Below are positions 61,965 to 64,000 of a stretch of DNA of 64,000 nucleotides, one piece after another. The notes below the pieces were generated by a model. That model was not told the origin of the DNA and did not search any database. It saw only the letters and a program-made list of their open reading frames with translations. The stretch is from NCBI RefSeq assembly GCF_030549525.1, contig NZ_CP130831.1:2257501-2321500 (forward strand). The letters run 5' to 3'. Position 1 is the stretch's first letter, and each line of letters starts with the position of its first letter. This stretch comes from Stenotrophomonas sp. 704A1 (GTDB lineage: Bacteria; Pseudomonadota; Gammaproteobacteria; Xanthomonadales; Xanthomonadaceae). Both the position numbers and the translations under genes were made by a program.

Positions 61965-63182
61965 GTGTCCGCTGCCAACGCCCTGGTTACCGCCCCCCTT
62001 CCACCGCAGCCGGTGCTGCAGGCGCTGCTCGAGCGCCTGCGCGAAGGGCTGCTGCTGTTCACCGAGGACGGGCAGGTCGCCCTGGCCAATCCCGCCGCGC
62101 AGAACCTGCTGGGCAGCGAAGAGGGCGCGCTGCCGCCCCCGCAGCGCCTGCGCCAGCTGCTGCCGCCGGATGCGCTGGAACACGCGCGCCAGCATGGCCA
62201 CTGGAACGGCAGCCTGCCGCTGGGCGAAGGCGTGGTCATCGCCCATCTGTACTTCCACGGCGAGCCGGGCTCGGGGCACTACCTGGCCCTGTTCCGCCAC
62301 ATCGAAGGGCAGGAAGACTACGAACGCGAGCTGCAGCAGCGCCATGCCGAGCTGCGCCAGGCCTACCTGCGCCTGAACGGCACCCAGGAAAAACTGCTGC
62401 AGTCGGAAAAGATGGCCTCCATCGGCCAGCTGGCCGCCGGCGTGGCGCACGAGATCAACAACCCGATCGGCTACGTGCACTCCAACCTGGGCAGCCTGCA
62501 GGAATACCTGCGCAGCCTGTTCACCGTGATCGAAGCCTACGAGCGCGCCCTGCGTGCGCCCGACCCGAAGGCGCTGATCCCGGAGATCGACGACATCCGT
62601 GACCGTCTGGACATCGATTTCATCAGCCGTGACCTGCCGCAGCTGATGGCTGAATCGCGCGAGGGCATCGAGCGCGTCACCCGCATCGTGCGCGACCTGA
62701 AGGACTTCTCCTATTCCGGCCGCGACGAGTCGTGGAAGCTGGTCGACCTGCATTCCGGGCTGGAGTCGACCATCAACATCATCTGGAACGAACTGAAGTA
62801 CAAGGTGCACCTGGTACGCGAGTTCGGCCAGCTGCCGCTGGTGGAGTGCCTGCCCTCGGAGTTGAACCAGGTCTACATGAACCTGCTGCTCAACGCCGGC
62901 CACGCCATTGCCGAGCGTGGCACCATCACCGTGCGCACCGGCGTGGACGGCGAGACGGTGTGGGTGGAATTCGAGGACACCGGCGGCGGCATCTCGCCGG
63001 ACCTGCGCCAGCGCATCTTCGATCCGTTCTTCACCACCAAGCCGGTGGGCAGCGGCACCGGGCTGGGCCTGTCGATCTCCTACAGCATCATCAACAAGCA
63101 TCACGGCCGCATCGACCTGGACAGCACGCCCGGCGTCGGCTCGCGCTTCCGCCTGGTACTGCCGATCAAGCAGCCGCGCTGA
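61965..63182 (+). CDS. Soluble PAS-domain sensor histidine kinase
   Basis: 405 residues from a GTG at 61965. No membrane segment. A PAS-like N-terminal domain ([21 protein letters not shown]) is followed by a coiled coil and a HisKA-type dimerisation helix ([19 protein letters not shown]; phospho-accepting His), an N box ([14 protein letters not shown]), G1 (DTGGGIS), F box (FDPFFTTK) and G2 ([10 protein letters not shown]). All kinase motifs are intact. It faces the EAL-receiver gene at 63243, a likely partner. No SD sequence is obvious, so the exact start is uncertain. A weak -10-like TATATT lies near 61931. Confidence 0.88.
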   Translation: MSAANALVTAPLPPQPVLQALLERLREGLLLFTEDGQVALANPAAQNLLGSEEGALPPPQRLRQLLPPDALEHARQHGHWNGSLPLGEGVVIAHLYFHGEPGSGHYLALFRHIEGQEDYERELQQRHAELRQAYLRLNGTQEKLLQSEKMASIGQLAAGVAHEINNPIGYVHSNLGSLQEYLRSLFTVIEAYERALRAPDPKALIPEIDDIRDRLDIDFISRDLPQLMAESREGIERVTRIVRDLKDFSYSGRDESWKLVDLHSGLESTINIIWNELKYKVHLVREFGQLPLVECLPSELNQVYMNLLLNAGHAIAERGTITVRTGVDGETVWVEFEDTGGGISPDLRQRIFDPFFTTKPVGSGTGLGLSISYSIINKHHGRIDLDSTPGVGSRFRLVLPIKQPR

Positions 63183-63211
63183 GAGCGGGGCGCCGGCGAA
63201 GCCCGACACCC

Positions 63212-63236
63212 GGTAGCGCCGGGCCATGCCCGGCGG
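63212..63236 (+). repeat. REP/SMAG palindrome between convergent genes
   Basis: GGTAGCGCCGGGCCATGCCC and onward to CGGCGG, in the 60-nt space between the ends of the kinase and EAL-receiver genes. May serve as a two-way transcript end. Confidence 0.88.
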
Positions 63237-63242
63237 CCGCCA

Positions 63243-64000
63243 TCAACGCGGCGGCGTACGATCCTCGCCGGCGTCGGCCGGTTCCGCGGCCACCAGCCCG
63301 CCATTGCTGCGGCGCTGCTCCTCGTAGGTACGGAATGCCTGGTGGATGTGCTTGCGCAGCTCGTCGTCGTTCCAGGGCTTGGTCAGGAACCGGTAGATCG
63401 CCCCCCGGTTAATGGCGTCGGTCACCGTGTTGAGATCGGTGTAGCCGGACAGCACCAGCCGGATCGTATCCGGGTACAGCATCTTCACCCGGCCCAGGAA
63501 CTCGGTACCGCTCATGTCACTCATGCGCTGGTCGGACAGGATCACCTGCACGTCGTTGATCGCCAGCAGGTCGAAGGCATCGCGCACATTGCCTGCGGCC
63601 AGGATCCGGTAGCCGTCGCGGCGGAACAACCGCACCAGCGAACGCAGCACGTTCTCCTCATCGTCCAGCAGCAGCAGCGTGCGGTCCGGCCGGGTCTCGG
63701 CGAAGGCTTCCGGACGCAGGTAGCGGCGGCGCAGGGTCATGCCGGCAGCGTCGGCCGACATCGGCTCACCGAACAGGTAGCCCTGGAACACATCGCAGTC
63801 GTTGCGGCGCAGGAAGCCGAGCTGCGCCTGCGATTCCACGCCATTGGCGATCACGGTCATGCCCAGCTGGTGGCCCATCGCGATGATCGCGCGGGCAATG
63901 GCCGCTTCGCGGTTGCCGGCCGGCGCACTCTTGATGAAGCTGCGGTCGATCTTCAGCTTGTCCACCGGGTAGCGCACCAGCGCGCTCAGGCTGGAATCGC
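63243..64000 (-). CDS. EAL-receiver regulator, C-terminal part (cut by window edge)
   Basis: The frame is open to base 64000 and reads DSSLSALVRYPVDKLKIDRSFIK, the last third of an EAL domain, so the true start lies outside the window. The usual AEGVE motif is ANGVES here, replacing a Glu that active phosphodiesterases keep; the QGYLFG motif is present. A receiver domain follows (LLLLDDEENVLRSLVRLF; phospho-acceptor Asp in ILSDQRMSDMSG; Lys in FLTKPWND). Receiver after EAL is the reverse of the common order. It is convergent with the histidine kinase at 61965. Possibly a c-di-GMP sensor rather than an enzyme. Confidence 0.85.
   Translation of the reverse strand, partial: DSSLSALVRYPVDKLKIDRSFIKSAPAGNREAAIARAIIAMGHQLGMTVIANGVESQAQLGFLRRNDCDVFQGYLFGEPMSADAAGMTLRRRYLRPEAFAETRPDRTLLLLDDEENVLRSLVRLFRRDGYRILAAGNVRDAFDLLAINDVQVILSDQRMSDMSGTEFLGRVKMLYPDTIRLVLSGYTDLNTVTDAINRGAIYRFLTKPWNDDELRKHIHQAFRTYEEQRRSNGGLVAAEPADAGEDRTPPR

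Overview
The window is a nearly uninterrupted polar-flagellum and chemotaxis locus from a high-GC gammaproteobacterium of the Xanthomonadaceae, most likely Stenotrophomonas (maltophilia group). The evidence is the gene order (flgB-L, three tandem fliC, fliD-S, rpoN-fleQ, fliE-R, flhB-A-F-G, fliA, cheY-Z-A, motC-D, parC-parP), the three near-identical flagellins, and many copies of a GTAG-headed palindrome (core GCCGGGCCATGCCCGGC) that fits the SMAG/REP repeats described in S. maltophilia. Assignment to genus is inference from family knowledge; no search was run. No tRNA, rRNA, insertion sequence, prophage or CRISPR array was seen.

Layout, left to right, almost everything on the minus strand. 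1-430: N-terminal part of a YcgR-type flagellar brake. 564-8770: a chemosensory operon (STAS protein, cheY, cheA) followed by two receptors and a small cysteine-rich membrane protein. 8836-15626: polar localisation pair parC/parP, stator motC/motD, and the flagellar cheA-cheZ-cheY set. 15684-22319: fliA, flhG, flhF, flhA, flhB. 22424-24556: an MHYT-GGDEF-EAL c-di-GMP enzyme. 24721-35756: export gate, switch, hook-length control, ATPase and basal body genes fliR to fliE. 35757-36198: repeat-rich gap. 36199-40993: a small secreted protein, fleQ, a receiver protein, rpoN and a NarL-type regulator. 41079-48097: PilZ protein, fliT-like, fliS, fliD, three fliC. 48647-59242: flgL to flgB. 59404-60348: cheV. 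Plus strand 60501-63182: flgA, flgM, flgN and a histidine kinase. 63243-64000: the C-terminal part of an EAL-receiver regulator.

The regulatory hierarchy can be read in the DNA. Sigma-54 elements (GG-N10-GC, close to TGGCAC-N5-TTGC) precede flhB, fliL, fliE, fliD, flgG, flgB and flgA, matching the rpoN and fleQ genes encoded here. Sigma-28 elements (TAAAG or TCAAG, then GCCGTTAT or GCCGATAC) precede flgM, the first fliC, the STAS-cheY-cheA operon, a receptor gene, motC, cheV and probably ycgR, matching the encoded FliA. FlgM and FlhG close the loops. Most cistrons within operons overlap by 1-14 bases.

Most unusual points: REP/SMAG palindromes lie in frame inside parP and encode part of a protein repeat; motC and cheV have sigma-28-like boxes exactly 7 nt before the ATG, predicting leaderless mRNAs; a consensus sigma-54 promoter fires on the plus strand between fliD and fliC where no plus-strand gene is visible; and a perfect 23-bp inverted repeat element sits between fliE and fleQ.
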